Positions 45,306 through 53,816 of a DNA stretch of 54,440 nt are shown one piece after another. The DNA lies in NCBI GenBank assembly GCA_001464315.1, contig LNFK01000054.1:1-54440 (forward strand), written 5' to 3'. The notes beneath the pieces were generated by a model. The model did not search any database. It was not told where the DNA came from and saw only the letters and a list, made by a program, of their open reading frames with translations. Position 1 is the stretch's first letter, and each line of letters starts with the position of its first letter. This stretch comes from Sphingomonadales bacterium Ga0077559 (lineage in GTDB: Bacteria; Pseudomonadota; Alphaproteobacteria; Sphingomonadales; Sphingomonadaceae). Made by a program: the position numbers and the translations under genes.

Positions 45306-45724
45306 GCGCCGAGCTCGTCAAAGCGGCGATCGTAGCAGCGGCCAATGCCTATGCGCCTTATTCGAATTTCCACGTCGGCGCGGCCTTGCTGCTCGATGAC
45401 GGTAGCATCGTGACGGGCGCAAATTTTGAGAACGCCAGCTACGGCATGACGCTATGCGCCGAAACGGTCGCTATCGCAAAGGCCAATAGCGATGGACAGC
45501 TCAAGCAGATCGTCGCTATCGCTGTTGCGGGGGGGCCTGAGGGTCAAGTCGCCAAGGCATCTGACTCGATTACGCCCTGCGGCCGCTGCCGCCAGATCAT
45601 CAAGGAAGTCGCTGACCTGACCGAAACAGATATTCCGGTCCACTGCGCGCACGCCAACGGGTTTGAAACTTACACTTTATCACAGTTACTGCCGCACGGC
45701 TTTGGCCCCGCCAGCCTCAAATAG
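45302..45724 (+). CDS. cdd: Cytidine deaminase
   Basis: 140 residues, homotetrameric zinc type: [19 protein letters not shown], the zinc/catalytic motif [12 protein letters not shown] (Cys-Ala-Glu) and PCGRCRQ supplying two further Cys ligands. Deaminates cytidine and deoxycytidine to uridine forms for pyrimidine salvage. Its ATG overlaps the previous stop; the next gene, dcd, is also a cytosine-nucleotide deaminase, making a small pyrimidine pair. Confidence 0.95.
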   Translation: MSAELVKAAIVAAANAYAPYSNFHVGAALLLDDGSIVTGANFENASYGMTLCAETVAIAKANSDGQLKQIVAIAVAGGPEGQVAKASDSITPCGRCRQIIKEVADLTETDIPVHCAHANGFETYTLSQLLPHGFGPASLK

Positions 45725-45734
45725 AAAGCTAAGC

Positions 45735-46289
45735 ATGTCCATTCTTTCCGACATCTGGATCCGCGAACAAGCCCAAGCCCACAATATGATCGAACCCTTT
45801 GTCGAGGCGCAGCGCCGCGATGGCTGCATCAGTTATGGTTTGTCTTCTTATGGCTATGATGCACGTGTGTCCGACGAGTTCAAGATTTTCACCAATGTCG
45901 ACAGCTCGATCGTCGATCCCAAAGAGTTCGACCCGAAAAGCTTCGTCGACCGCAAAACCGATGTCTGCATCATCCCGCCCAACAGCTTCGCGCTGGCGCG
46001 CACCGTCGAATATTTCCGCGTCCCGCGCGATGTGCTGGTGATCTGCCTTGGCAAATCGACTTATGCGCGGTGCGGGATTATCGTCAACGTAACGCCGCTT
46101 GAGCCGGGTTGGGAAGGTCATGTGACATTGGAGTTTTCCAACACAACGCCGCTGCCCGCCAAAATCTATGCCAACGAAGGCGCATGCCAGTTCCTGTTCC
46201 TCAAAGGGGAGCAGCCCTGCGAGACCAGCTACGCCGACCGCGCAGGCAAATATATGGGGCAGCGCGGAGTGACGTTGCCTAAACTTTAG
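45735..46289 (+). CDS. dcd: dCTP deaminase
   Basis: 184 residues. Converts dCTP to dUTP, the main source of dUMP for dTTP synthesis. Signatures: [40 protein letters not shown] and [20 protein letters not shown]. Start ATG 45735, 10 bp after cdd. Members of this length are usually monofunctional dCTP deaminases. Confidence 0.96.
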   Translation: MSILSDIWIREQAQAHNMIEPFVEAQRRDGCISYGLSSYGYDARVSDEFKIFTNVDSSIVDPKEFDPKSFVDRKTDVCIIPPNSFALARTVEYFRVPRDVLVICLGKSTYARCGIIVNVTPLEPGWEGHVTLEFSNTTPLPAKIYANEGACQFLFLKGEQPCETSYADRAGKYMGQRGVTLPKL

Positions 46290-46364
46290 CCGGAAAAAAT
46301 GTCGCCATTGGCTCAATTTCCCCGCTCGGTAGTTATGGCCAGCATGGGATAAAGGAGATTGGTG

Positions 46365-46808
46365 ATGTTTTCAGGGTTATTTGCATTCGTGGGTCGCATC
46401 ATGCTGGCCCTAATCTTCATCATTTCCGGCGCGATAAAGCTTGGTGACCCTTCAACTACAGTCACCGCCCTGACCAGCGTCGGGTTTCCCGCAAGCCTTG
46501 CGTTACCATCGATTTTATTTGAGCTTGTCGGCGGCGTCATGATCGCGCTTGGCATATTTACGCGGATCATGGCGCTGATCTTCGCGGCATTTTGCTTGCT
46601 CACAGCGCTGTTGTTCCACAGTGAAACCGCCGACACGATGCAGGCCGCAATGGCGATGAAGAATATTGCGATTGCTGGCGGATTTCTATGCCTGTTCGCA
46701 TATGAAGGCAAAAGCTGGAGCCTCGATCATTATCGCGCCCGCAAACACCGCGAAGCAGACGCGAGGGTCGCCGCGACCAACGATCACCCGGCAACTGGCG
46801 CAGGCTAA
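46365..46808 (+). CDS. DoxX family membrane protein
   Basis: 147 residues with four hydrophobic helices: GRIMLALIFIISGAIKLG, LPSILFELVGGVMIALGIFT, IMALIFAAFCLLTALLF and IAIAGGFLCLFAYEG. This is the DoxX/SURF4-like layout. Bacterial members have been linked to redox balance, but most lack a proven role. ATG 46365 follows AAAGGAGA by seven bases; upstream GTG and TTG codons are less well placed. Confidence 0.85.
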   Translation: MFSGLFAFVGRIMLALIFIISGAIKLGDPSTTVTALTSVGFPASLALPSILFELVGGVMIALGIFTRIMALIFAAFCLLTALLFHSETADTMQAAMAMKNIAIAGGFLCLFAYEGKSWSLDHYRARKHREADARVAATNDHPATGAG

Positions 46809-46884
46809 AAACATCACGCCCTTTTTGACTTTGCCGCCCGCGCAGCGCATCACAAAGCGCAACAGAATCACGGGAGAAAGCAGA

Positions 46885-48042
46885 ATGTCAGACGCACGCG
46901 AATTCGACGTTATTGTCTATGGCGCAACCGGATATACCGGGCGTCTGGTAGCCGAATATATCAAAGGTAAATCCGGCCTAAAATGGGCAATGGCAGGACG
47001 ATCGTTGTCCAAGCTTGAGGAGGTGCGCGATCTGATCGGCGCTTCGGCCGATACGCCGTTGGTTGTCGCAGATGCGTCCGACCCCGCTTCGCTCGATGTG
47101 ATGTGCAAGCGAACAAAGGTCGTGCTCACCACCGTCGGCCCATATCAGCTTTATGGCGACGAGCTCGTCGCGGCCTGCGTCGCCAACGGTACCGATTACA
47201 CCGATTTGTGCGGCGAACCAGCTTGGATGCGGCAGAAAATTGACCAGCATGACGCGGCGGCCAAAGCATCGGGTGCTCGGATTGTCTTTTCCGCAGGGTT
47301 TGATTCGATCCCCTTCGATCTCGGGGTATTGTTCCTTCAGCAGAAGGCGGTGGAACGTCACGGTACGCCTGCGCCCCGCGTCAAAGGCCGCGTGCGCAAA
47401 ATGCAAGGCGGCGCCTCGGGCGGGACCATTGCCAGCCTGACCGAAACCATGAAGGCGGCAGCGAAGAATCCAAGCATCATCGGGCTGCTCAGATCATCCT
47501 TCGCTTTGACGCCTGGTTTTGAGGGACCATCGCAGCCGTCCGGCCTGATCCCCGAATATGACAGCGATGCAGGTGCCTGGGCGGCACCGTTCGTAATGGC
47601 GCCGATCAACACCAAAAACGTCCACCGGACAAACTTCCTGCTCGGCCACCTTTGGGGCACCGATTTCGTCTATGACGAGATGATGCTGACGACCATGGGA
47701 GATGCGGGCAAGGCGATTGCCGAGGGAATCGCCAAGATGAACCCGTTCGGCGATTCCAAGCTCAAGCCCGGCGATGGCCCGAGTCCCGAGGAGCGCGAAA
47801 ATGGCTTCTACGACATATTGTTCATCGGCCAATATCCCGACGGACGCGAGATCCGCGCATCGGTCAAGGGCGACCGCGACCCGGGATATGGCTCGACATC
47901 GAAGATGATCGCCGAAACCGCGATTGCTTTGTGTGAGATCGACGGGCCAGGTGGGGTTACGACGCCGGGAGCGGCTTTGGGTGAGGCTTTGGTTGATCGA
48001 TTGGGGTCGAACGCTGGGCTGACATTCGCTGTGGAGGGCTAA
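46885..48042 (+). CDS. Saccharopine dehydrogenase-like / trans-acting enoyl reductase family protein
   Basis: 385 residues. N-terminal Rossmann motif DVIVYGATGYTGRLVAEYI, then VVLTTVGPYQLYGDELVAAC and GTDYTDLCGEPAWMRQKI. This branch of the saccharopine-dehydrogenase-like group includes the mycobacterial trans-acting enoyl reductase; it is not expected to make lysine. Start ATG 46885 with GGGAGAAAG upstream. Substrate in this organism is unknown. Confidence 0.82.
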   Translation: MSDAREFDVIVYGATGYTGRLVAEYIKGKSGLKWAMAGRSLSKLEEVRDLIGASADTPLVVADASDPASLDVMCKRTKVVLTTVGPYQLYGDELVAACVANGTDYTDLCGEPAWMRQKIDQHDAAAKASGARIVFSAGFDSIPFDLGVLFLQQKAVERHGTPAPRVKGRVRKMQGGASGGTIASLTETMKAAAKNPSIIGLLRSSFALTPGFEGPSQPSGLIPEYDSDAGAWAAPFVMAPINTKNVHRTNFLLGHLWGTDFVYDEMMLTTMGDAGKAIAEGIAKMNPFGDSKLKPGDGPSPEERENGFYDILFIGQYPDGREIRASVKGDRDPGYGSTSKMIAETAIALCEIDGPGGVTTPGAALGEALVDRLGSNAGLTFAVEG

Positions 48043-48072
48043 CCCCTTCCATCTGCGGATGAGCGCGCCTAT

Positions 48073-48849
48073 ATGCCGCACTCCATGTTAGGTCGCCTCT
48101 TCAAAAAAGCCGCAGTCCAACGCCCGCTCGATACTGCGCGGGTGCCAGACGGCATGCGCGTATATGCCATTGGTGATATCCACGGGCGCAACGACCTTCT
48201 GCACAACTTGCTCAAGCAAATTGAGGCTGACGATGCAGCCCGTGGTGCAGCTGACACGCATATCATATTCCTTGGTGACCTGATGGATCGCGGGCCTGAT
48301 AGTGCGGGCGTCATGAATACCGCGATGGCGCTGCGCGATGCTGGCAGAAAAGTCCGGTTCCTGATGGGCAATCACGAAGAAGTGTTCGTCCGCGTTTGTC
48401 GCAAGAACGATACCAAAGTGACCCGCTTTTTCCTGCGGATCGGCGGCGAGGAGACCGTGCTCTCTTACGCGATCACCCGCGCCGAATATATCACGCTCGA
48501 TATGGAGCAATTGTCCGAGCGGTTGGCGACCCTAGTTCCGGAAGCGCATCTTGAGTTTGTCGAGAGCTTCGAGGACCAGATTGTCATCGGCGACTATGCC
48601 TTTGTCCACGCAGGCATCCGCCCAGGAGTACCGCTGTCCGAGCAAAAACCAAGCGACCTGCGTTGGATTCGCGAAGATTTCGTCGACCAGCGCGGGGATC
48701 TCGAAAAGGTAGTTGTCTACGGCCATACGATCTACGATGAGGTCGAAGAACGCGGTTCGCGAATTGGCATCGATACAGGGGCTTATGCTTCGGATAAATT
48801 GACCGCGCTGGGATTAGAGGGCGGCGAACGCTGGTATTTGCAGACCTGA
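48073..48849 (+). CDS. Serine/threonine-type PPP-family metallophosphatase
   Basis: 258 residues with the three PPP motifs: YAIGDIHGRNDLL, FLGDLMDRGPDSAGV and FLMGNHEEVFVR, plus VYGHTIYDEV near the C-terminus. These bind two metal ions. Bacterial members act on phosphoproteins or on small molecules such as diadenosine tetraphosphate; size and wording do not settle which. An alternate ATG four codons on (MLGRLF) is possible. Confidence 0.87.
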   Translation: MPHSMLGRLFKKAAVQRPLDTARVPDGMRVYAIGDIHGRNDLLHNLLKQIEADDAARGAADTHIIFLGDLMDRGPDSAGVMNTAMALRDAGRKVRFLMGNHEEVFVRVCRKNDTKVTRFFLRIGGEETVLSYAITRAEYITLDMEQLSERLATLVPEAHLEFVESFEDQIVIGDYAFVHAGIRPGVPLSEQKPSDLRWIREDFVDQRGDLEKVVVYGHTIYDEVEERGSRIGIDTGAYASDKLTALGLEGGERWYLQT

Positions 48850-48866
48850 TGCGCTAGCCATTGGGC

Positions 48867-50189
48867 ATGAAAAAAATACCCCTGTTCGCAAGCCTGCTTG
48901 CCCTTGCCGTCGCTACCCCCGCAATCGCCCAGACTGAACCAAGCCCGTCAAGGCTAAAAGCCGATGTCGAAAAACTGGTCAGCTTTGGTACGCGCCATAC
49001 TCTGTCGTCCGCAACCGACCCCAAACGCGGCATTGGTGCTGCGCGGCGCTGGGCCGAATCCGAGTTCAAGAAAATCTCGAAGGCTTGCAGCGGCTGCCTG
49101 ACCACCGAAAAAATCGAACGCAACATGTCCGGACCGCGCGTGCCGAATGGCGTGAATATCGTTGATGTGCTGGCGATCAAGCCAGGCAAAATGGGCTGGG
49201 ACCATGTCATCATCATAGCCGGTCATATTGATAGCCGCGTTTCGGACGTCATGGACTTCACCAAAGACGCGCCGGGTGCAAATGACGATGGATCGGGCAG
49301 CGCACTGGTCATTGAGGCCGCGCGATTGATGTCAAAACAGCCCCAAGGCGAAGCGACGATCGTCTTCGCCTTGCTCTCTGGTGAAGAACAGGGCCTATTC
49401 GGCGGCCGTTTGCTCGCCGAAACCGCCAAGGAACGCGGCTGGAAAGTCACCGCGATGCTCAACAACGATATTGTCGGCGGTACGCTTGGCACCGATGGCC
49501 GCAAGGTTGATAATGTCGTCCGCATCTTCAGCGAAGGCATCCGTGCTTCGGAAGATATGGCTGCGCAACTGGCACGACGCGGTAGCGGCGGTGAGGATGA
49601 CGGCCCAAGCCGCGCCTTGATGCGCTATGCCGACAAGGTAGCCGAAAGCGAACTTGGCGAGATAGGACTGGACGCATTCGGCGTCCGCCGCCCGGACCGC
49701 TTTGCGCGCGGCGGCGACCATTTGCCAGCGCTCGAGCTTGGGCTTCCGGCAATCCGCTTCACCGTGGGTGTCGAGAATTACCACCATCAACATCAGGACT
49801 TACGCACCGAAGACGGCATCGAATATGGTGACACCGTTGATAAAATGGACTTCGACTATCTCGCCAAAGTTACGGCGCTAAACGTCGCAACCGCCAATTC
49901 GCTGAGCGTGGCCCCGCCCGCCCCAACCTCGGCAAAACTCGGCGGAGCGGTATCTTCGGATACCAAGGTCGAATGGACACCCGTAACCGGGGCTACCGGT
50001 TATCGCATTTACTCGCGCAAAGCCGACCAGCCCAACTGGACCGATGTCGTCGCGATAAATGAAGCTTCGGCCACTTCGCACGTTTTGACGGGCGTTATCG
50101 TCGATGACCATTTCGTCGGCGTTTCCGCCGTAAACGCGTCGGGCAAGGAAAGCATCATTACCTTCGCTGGCTTACCCCCGCGCCAATAG
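48867..50189 (+). CDS. Secreted M28-family zinc aminopeptidase with C-terminal FN3-like domain
   Basis: 440 residues. Signal peptide LLALAVATPAIAQ, then an M28 peptidase with metal ligands in IIAGHIDSRVSDV (His), APGANDDGSGSAL (Asp), LLSGEEQGLFGG (Glu pair), LNNDIVGG (Asp) and ENYHHQHQDL (His). Residues ~345-440 (PAPTSAKLGGAVSSDTKVEW, ATGYRIYSRKADQPNW) look like a fibronectin III-type domain. Expected to cut N-terminal residues from peptides in the periplasm or outside. Start ATG 48867; TTG 48861 is less likely. Confidence 0.9.
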   Translation: MKKIPLFASLLALAVATPAIAQTEPSPSRLKADVEKLVSFGTRHTLSSATDPKRGIGAARRWAESEFKKISKACSGCLTTEKIERNMSGPRVPNGVNIVDVLAIKPGKMGWDHVIIIAGHIDSRVSDVMDFTKDAPGANDDGSGSALVIEAARLMSKQPQGEATIVFALLSGEEQGLFGGRLLAETAKERGWKVTAMLNNDIVGGTLGTDGRKVDNVVRIFSEGIRASEDMAAQLARRGSGGEDDGPSRALMRYADKVAESELGEIGLDAFGVRRPDRFARGGDHLPALELGLPAIRFTVGVENYHHQHQDLRTEDGIEYGDTVDKMDFDYLAKVTALNVATANSLSVAPPAPTSAKLGGAVSSDTKVEWTPVTGATGYRIYSRKADQPNWTDVVAINEASATSHVLTGVIVDDHFVGVSAVNASGKESIITFAGLPPRQ

Positions 50190-50234
50190 GCAAAAAACAA
50201 AGGGCGCGGCCTCCTAAGACCACGCCCTTTGGGC
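50190..50234. terminator. Bidirectional terminator between M28 peptidase and ctrA
   Basis: Stem AAAGGGCGCGG (50199-50209) with CCACGCCCTTT (50220-50230), one C-A mismatch, loop of about 10 bases. On the minus strand it is followed by a run of six T, making it a good terminator for ctrA; it also closes the convergent peptidase gene. Confidence 0.8.
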
Positions 50235-50262
50235 TACTCTCGGGTGTTTTCGAGCAATTCGA

Positions 50263-50964
50263 TTAAGCAACCAGCGGCTGCTCCATGTCGTCGAGATCGC
50301 GCAGCACATAGCCGCGGCCCCATACGGTTTCGATATAATTTTCGCCCATGCAGGCCAGCGACAGTTTTTTGCGCAGCTTGCAGATGAAGACGTCGATAAT
50401 CTTGAGTTCGGGTTCGTCCATGCCGCCATACAGGTGGTTCAGGAACATTTCCTTGGTGAGCGTCGTGCCTTTGCGTAGCGAGAGCAGCTCCAGCATCGCA
50501 TATTCCTTGCCGGTCAGGTGAACGCGGCTGCCGTCGACTTCAACGGTCTTGGCATCGAGATTGACCGCAAGCTTGCCGGTACGGATGACCGACTGCGAGT
50601 GGCCCTTCGAACGGCGCACAACTGCGTGGATGCGGGCGACCAGTTCTTCACGGTGGAATGGCTTGGTGACATAATCATCGGCACCGAAGCCGAACGAACG
50701 GACCTTGCTGTCCATTTCCGAAATACCGGAGAGAATGAGTACCGGCGTCTGCACCTTGGCGACGCGCAGTTTTTTCAGCACATCATAACCATGCATGTCG
50801 GGCAAATTCAGGTCGAGCAGGATGATGTCATAATCATAGAGCTTACCCAGATCGAGGCCTTCTTCGCCCAGATCGGTGGTGTAGACATTGAACCCTTCGG
50901 TTGCGAGCATCATTTCGATGGCCTTCGCGGTTGTTGGCTCGTCTTCAATCAAAAGCACACGCAT
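50263..50964 (-). CDS. ctrA: Cell cycle response regulator CtrA
   Basis: OmpR-family regulator that controls cell-cycle, motility and envelope genes in alphaproteobacteria. Receiver domain with phospho-acceptor Asp51 in [20 protein letters not shown] and KPF at the conserved Lys; C-terminal winged helix with [18 protein letters not shown] and [18 protein letters not shown]. 233 residues, normal. The C-terminus ends in PLVA, a hydrophobic end of the kind needed for ClpXP degradation in Caulobacter. Its promoter region carries a full CtrA box and four GANTC sites. Confidence 0.97.
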   Translation of the reverse strand: MRVLLIEDEPTTAKAIEMMLATEGFNVYTTDLGEEGLDLGKLYDYDIILLDLNLPDMHGYDVLKKLRVAKVQTPVLILSGISEMDSKVRSFGFGADDYVTKPFHREELVARIHAVVRRSKGHSQSVIRTGKLAVNLDAKTVEVDGSRVHLTGKEYAMLELLSLRKGTTLTKEMFLNHLYGGMDEPELKIIDVFICKLRKKLSLACMGENYIETVWGRGYVLRDLDDMEQPLVA

Positions 50965-51038
50965 TGGGCAAACCCCTTTAAGTTTTGCAACTACCCAACG
51001 ACCGATCTACACCCCTGCGATGCAGCCATTGGAATTCA

Positions 51039-51153
51039 TTAACCATATTGGAAATGAACTGAAAAGGTTAATTTCATCTTAACGCAGCGATTCCAACGAG
51101 TCGCGAGAGGGGTTTCAGACAAAAAATGACTCATTTCTGCGGGTTTAGGAGTC
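51039..51153 (-). promoter_or_regulatory. ctrA promoter region: CtrA box and cluster of GANTC methylation sites
   Basis: TTAA-TTTCATC-TTAA at 51068-51082 is an exact TTAA-N7-TTAA CtrA box; a further half site TTAACC is at 51039. Four GANTC sites follow at 51089, 51098, 51128 and 51149 (GATTC, GAGTC, GACTC, GAGTC), far denser than one per 256 bp. The arrangement implies autoregulation by CtrA and dependence on CcrM methylation state. The rest of the 300-bp gap (50965-51264) shows no gene. Confidence 0.75.
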
Positions 51154-51264
51154 CTTTGGAGATCTTAAGATTTTTTTCGCGCCCTGGCTCATTTGATCGA
51201 TTAGGCAGCAAGTTGCGCCACAAATCACATGAGCATCATATTTACTCGTTCGTTTCGGAGCAGA

Positions 51265-52155
51265 CTAGCCCAATCGCGCTACCAGATACTCGATCAATGC
51301 CGTCACCCTTGCAGGCCTGATCATTCCTGGCGGGGTGACCAGATGCAGCGCCACCTGCTGCGGTCGCCACTCTTCTAAAATGGTAACCACCGCACCGCTT
51401 GCGAGATCGCCGTTGATGATGAAGTCAGGCACCACAGCGATCCCGTGGCCCGATCGTAAACTGTACAGCATCACGTCGCTGTTGTTCGCGCGCAGGCGGC
51501 CATTCGGGCGGACAGCGGCTTCTTCGCCTTTGAGGTTCGTAAACCGCCACAGTTCGGGCGTTGTCAGTAACGAATAACGCAGACATTCATGTTCGCCCAA
51601 CTCTGCCGGATGGCGGGGCGTTCCCATGCGTTCAAGATAGGAAGGCGCGGCAACGATGTGGGTTTTTACATCGCGAAGCTTGCGTGCACGTAGCGAACTG
51701 TCGGGGAGCAACGCGATCCGCAGGCCGATGTCAAAGCCTTCACCAATCAGATCGACCTTCGCATCGGATAAGTGCATGTCGATGCTGATCCCGCGATATT
51801 CGCACAGGAATTCGGCAACCACCGGCCCAACATGACTAAGCCCGAAGCTCATCGGCACAGCGAGGCGGACGAGGCCAACGGGTACTGACGCTTCACCACG
51901 CGCCGCTTCCTCCGCCGCCCGTCCTTCGGCCAAAATCGCGCGGGCATGTTCGACCAGCTTTGCGCCGCTCTCGGTCAGCGACAATCGCCGCGAGGTGCGG
52001 TGGAATAACGGCGCGCCTACCTGTGCTTCTAGACGGGTGACTGCCTTTGATACGGTAGCCTTGGATAGGCCGAGCGCGTCCGCCGCGCCGGTAAAGCTCT
52101 TATGCTCGACAACGCAGGCAAAAATGCTCCAGGCTTCGAAATCTGGAAGTCTCAT
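51265..52155 (-). CDS. LysR-family transcriptional regulator
   Basis: 296 residues. N-terminal helix-turn-helix FTGAADALGLSKATVSKAVT followed by LFHRTSRRLSLTESG, then the two-lobed effector domain. Start ATG 52155 (MRLPDFEAW); the frame extends four codons further. It is transcribed away from a pirin gene, with an inverted repeat immediately upstream, so it probably controls the pirin/wrbA genes. A link to quinone or electrophile stress is inferred from wrbA. Confidence 0.92.
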   Translation of the reverse strand: MRLPDFEAWSIFACVVEHKSFTGAADALGLSKATVSKAVTRLEAQVGAPLFHRTSRRLSLTESGAKLVEHARAILAEGRAAEEAARGEASVPVGLVRLAVPMSFGLSHVGPVVAEFLCEYRGISIDMHLSDAKVDLIGEGFDIGLRIALLPDSSLRARKLRDVKTHIVAAPSYLERMGTPRHPAELGEHECLRYSLLTTPELWRFTNLKGEEAAVRPNGRLRANNSDVMLYSLRSGHGIAVVPDFIINGDLASGAVVTILEEWRPQQVALHLVTPPGMIRPARVTALIEYLVARLG

Positions 52156-52158
52156 ATG

Positions 52159-52186
52159 TAGAAACAATATGTTTCTAACGTTTCTA
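52159..52186. promoter_or_regulatory. Candidate LysR operator TAGAAAC-AATAT-GTTTCTA with a third half site
   Basis: Perfect 7-bp arms around five bases (52159-52177) just upstream of the LysR start, plus another GTTTCTA at 52180-52186. Position between divergent genes fits autoregulation and control of pirin. Confidence 0.65.
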
Positions 52187-52244
52187 TTTCAATCACAATC
52201 TTTGGGCCTATTTCTGGCAACATGAAATCCACCCCCAATTAGGA

Positions 52245-52967
52245 GTGACCGCCATCACTGACACTAAAACCAAAATCGAAATCCGGCCCTTTATATCGCT
52301 TGGTGCAGCCAATCATGGCTGGCTCAATGCGCATCACCATTTTTCTTTCGCCGATTATTATGACCCGGCCCGAATGAGCTGGGGCGCGATCCGCGTGTGG
52401 AACGATGACATCATTGCACCGCAGTCGGGCTTCCCGCCACACCCACATGCCGACATGGAAATCATTACCTATGTCCGCACTGGCGCGATTACCCACAAGG
52501 ACAGCATGGGCAATGAAGGCCGCACCGAGGCCGGCGACGTCCAGGTGATGAGTGCCGGTAGCGGCGTTCGCCATGCCGAATATAATTTGGAAAACGATCC
52601 AACGACCATCTTCCAGATATGGATCATGCCCAACCGCAAGGGCGGCTCGCCAAGCTGGGGCGCAAAGCCGTTTCCCAAGGGTGACCGGTCCGGCGCTTGG
52701 CAGGTATTGGCGAGCGGCTTTGCCGCTGACGTCGATGCGCTGCCGATCCGGACCGATGCCCGCGTGCTTGGCGCAACCATCAAGGCGGGCGACAGCCTAA
52801 ACTACGAGGTCGGCGCAACGCGCCATGCCTATATGGTGCCTGCAACCGGCTCGGTCGAGATCGACGGTCAGCGCGCCTACGCCCGCGATGGCGTCGCGAT
52901 TGGTGAAGGTCCGATTACAATTACCGCGATTGAGGACGCCGAAATCGTCCTCGTCGACTCCGAATAA
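52245..52967 (+). CDS. Pirin family protein (YhhW-like bicupin)
   Basis: 240 residues. Cupin metal site [20 protein letters not shown] plus [10 protein letters not shown] supply the His/Glu ligands. Opening [20 protein letters not shown] is typical of bacterial pirins, some of which have quercetin dioxygenase activity; the natural substrate is usually unknown. The start is GTG 52245, overlapping the end of AGGAG; no ATG is nearby. Divergent from lysR and followed 62 bp later by wrbA on the same strand. Confidence 0.9.
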   Translation: MTAITDTKTKIEIRPFISLGAANHGWLNAHHHFSFADYYDPARMSWGAIRVWNDDIIAPQSGFPPHPHADMEIITYVRTGAITHKDSMGNEGRTEAGDVQVMSAGSGVRHAEYNLENDPTTIFQIWIMPNRKGGSPSWGAKPFPKGDRSGAWQVLASGFAADVDALPIRTDARVLGATIKAGDSLNYEVGATRHAYMVPATGSVEIDGQRAYARDGVAIGEGPITITAIEDAEIVLVDSE

Positions 52968-53029
52968 CCTTCCCCCAGCCCCCTTCAGCAACCCGAAGGG
53001 GGCACCCCTCTCCCACAAAGGAAATCCCC

Positions 53030-53629
53030 ATGACCAAAGTCCTAGTCCTCTATTATTCCAGCTACGGCCATATCGAAACGATGGCCGAAGCCATTGCCGA
53101 GGGCGCGAGTGGCGCGGGTGCAGACGTCACCATCCGCCGCGTCCCTGAAACCGCGCCGCTTGAAGTCGCGCAGGCCGCGCATTTCAAGCTCGACCAAAAA
53201 GCAGAGATCGCGACCATCGACGAGCTAAAGGATTATGACGCCATTGTCGTCGGCACCGGCACCCGCTTTGGCCGCATGTCCAGCCAGATGGCCAGTTTCT
53301 GGGACACCGCCGGCGGCGTTTGGATGCGCGGCGAGCTCAACGGCAAAGTCGGTGCTGCGTTTACTGCGACAGCATCTCAGCATGGTGGTCAGGAAACGAC
53401 GCTCTTTTCGATCATCACCAACCTGTTGCACTTCGGCATGACCATCGTCGGCCTCGATTATGGCTTCCAGGGTCAGATGCGCAATGACGAAGTCACTGGC
53501 GGCGCCCCCTATGGCGCAACGACGATTGCCAATGGCGACGGAAGCCGCCAGCCAAGCGAGACCGAACTTGACGGCGCGCGCTACCTTGGAAAACGCGTTG
53601 CCGAAACAGCGGCGAAGCTGTCCGCCTGA
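53030..53629 (+). CDS. wrbA: NAD(P)H:quinone oxidoreductase, WrbA type
   Basis: 199 residues. Flavodoxin-like FMN protein that reduces quinones by two electrons, avoiding semiquinones. FMN-phosphate loop [18 protein letters not shown], then [20 protein letters not shown] and [19 protein letters not shown] clear ribosome site (AAAGGAAAT) precedes the ATG. Follows the pirin gene, probably in one operon. Confidence 0.96.
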   Translation: MTKVLVLYYSSYGHIETMAEAIAEGASGAGADVTIRRVPETAPLEVAQAAHFKLDQKAEIATIDELKDYDAIVVGTGTRFGRMSSQMASFWDTAGGVWMRGELNGKVGAAFTATASQHGGQETTLFSIITNLLHFGMTIVGLDYGFQGQMRNDEVTGGAPYGATTIANGDGSRQPSETELDGARYLGKRVAETAAKLSA

Positions 53630-53668
53630 GCGTAGCAATGAGCGGCCGCGTCTGTTAAGGGCGCGGCC

Positions 53669-53752
53669 ATGGCCTTTGACCTGCCCGAAGACTTGATTGA
53701 AGAAACTTTCCTGGCCTCCACCGGGCCGGGTGGGCAGAATGTCAACAAGGTC
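53669..53752 (+). pseudogene. arfB: 5' fragment of arfB (yaeJ) peptidyl-tRNA hydrolase, interrupted by a mobile element
   Basis: ArfB rescues stalled ribosomes by hydrolysing peptidyl-tRNA with a GGQ motif. The gene starts normally (ATG 53669, FDLPEDLIEETFLASTGPGG) and runs through QNVNKV (to 53752). After that the sequence (CNSPPCISIMQ) no longer resembles the family and the frame stops at 53866. Full ArfB is about 140 residues; only 28 remain. The junction is at or within the conserved GGQ codons, and a serine recombinase follows. The 3' part should lie beyond the element, outside the window. Confidence 0.85.
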
Positions 53753-53766
53753 TGTAATTCTCCCCC

Positions 53767-53785
53767 CTGCATTTCAATAATGCAG
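53767..53785. repeat. Inverted repeat CTGCATT-TCAAT-AATGCAG next to the arfB junction
   Basis: Perfect 7-bp arms around five bases, 15 bp past the last arfB-like codon and before the recombinase. Could be a recombinase arm site or an operator for the recombinase gene. Its role is unproven. Confidence 0.5.
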
Positions 53786-53816
53786 AACTTGGCTTCGATA
53801 GACTACAGTTTGGGGT

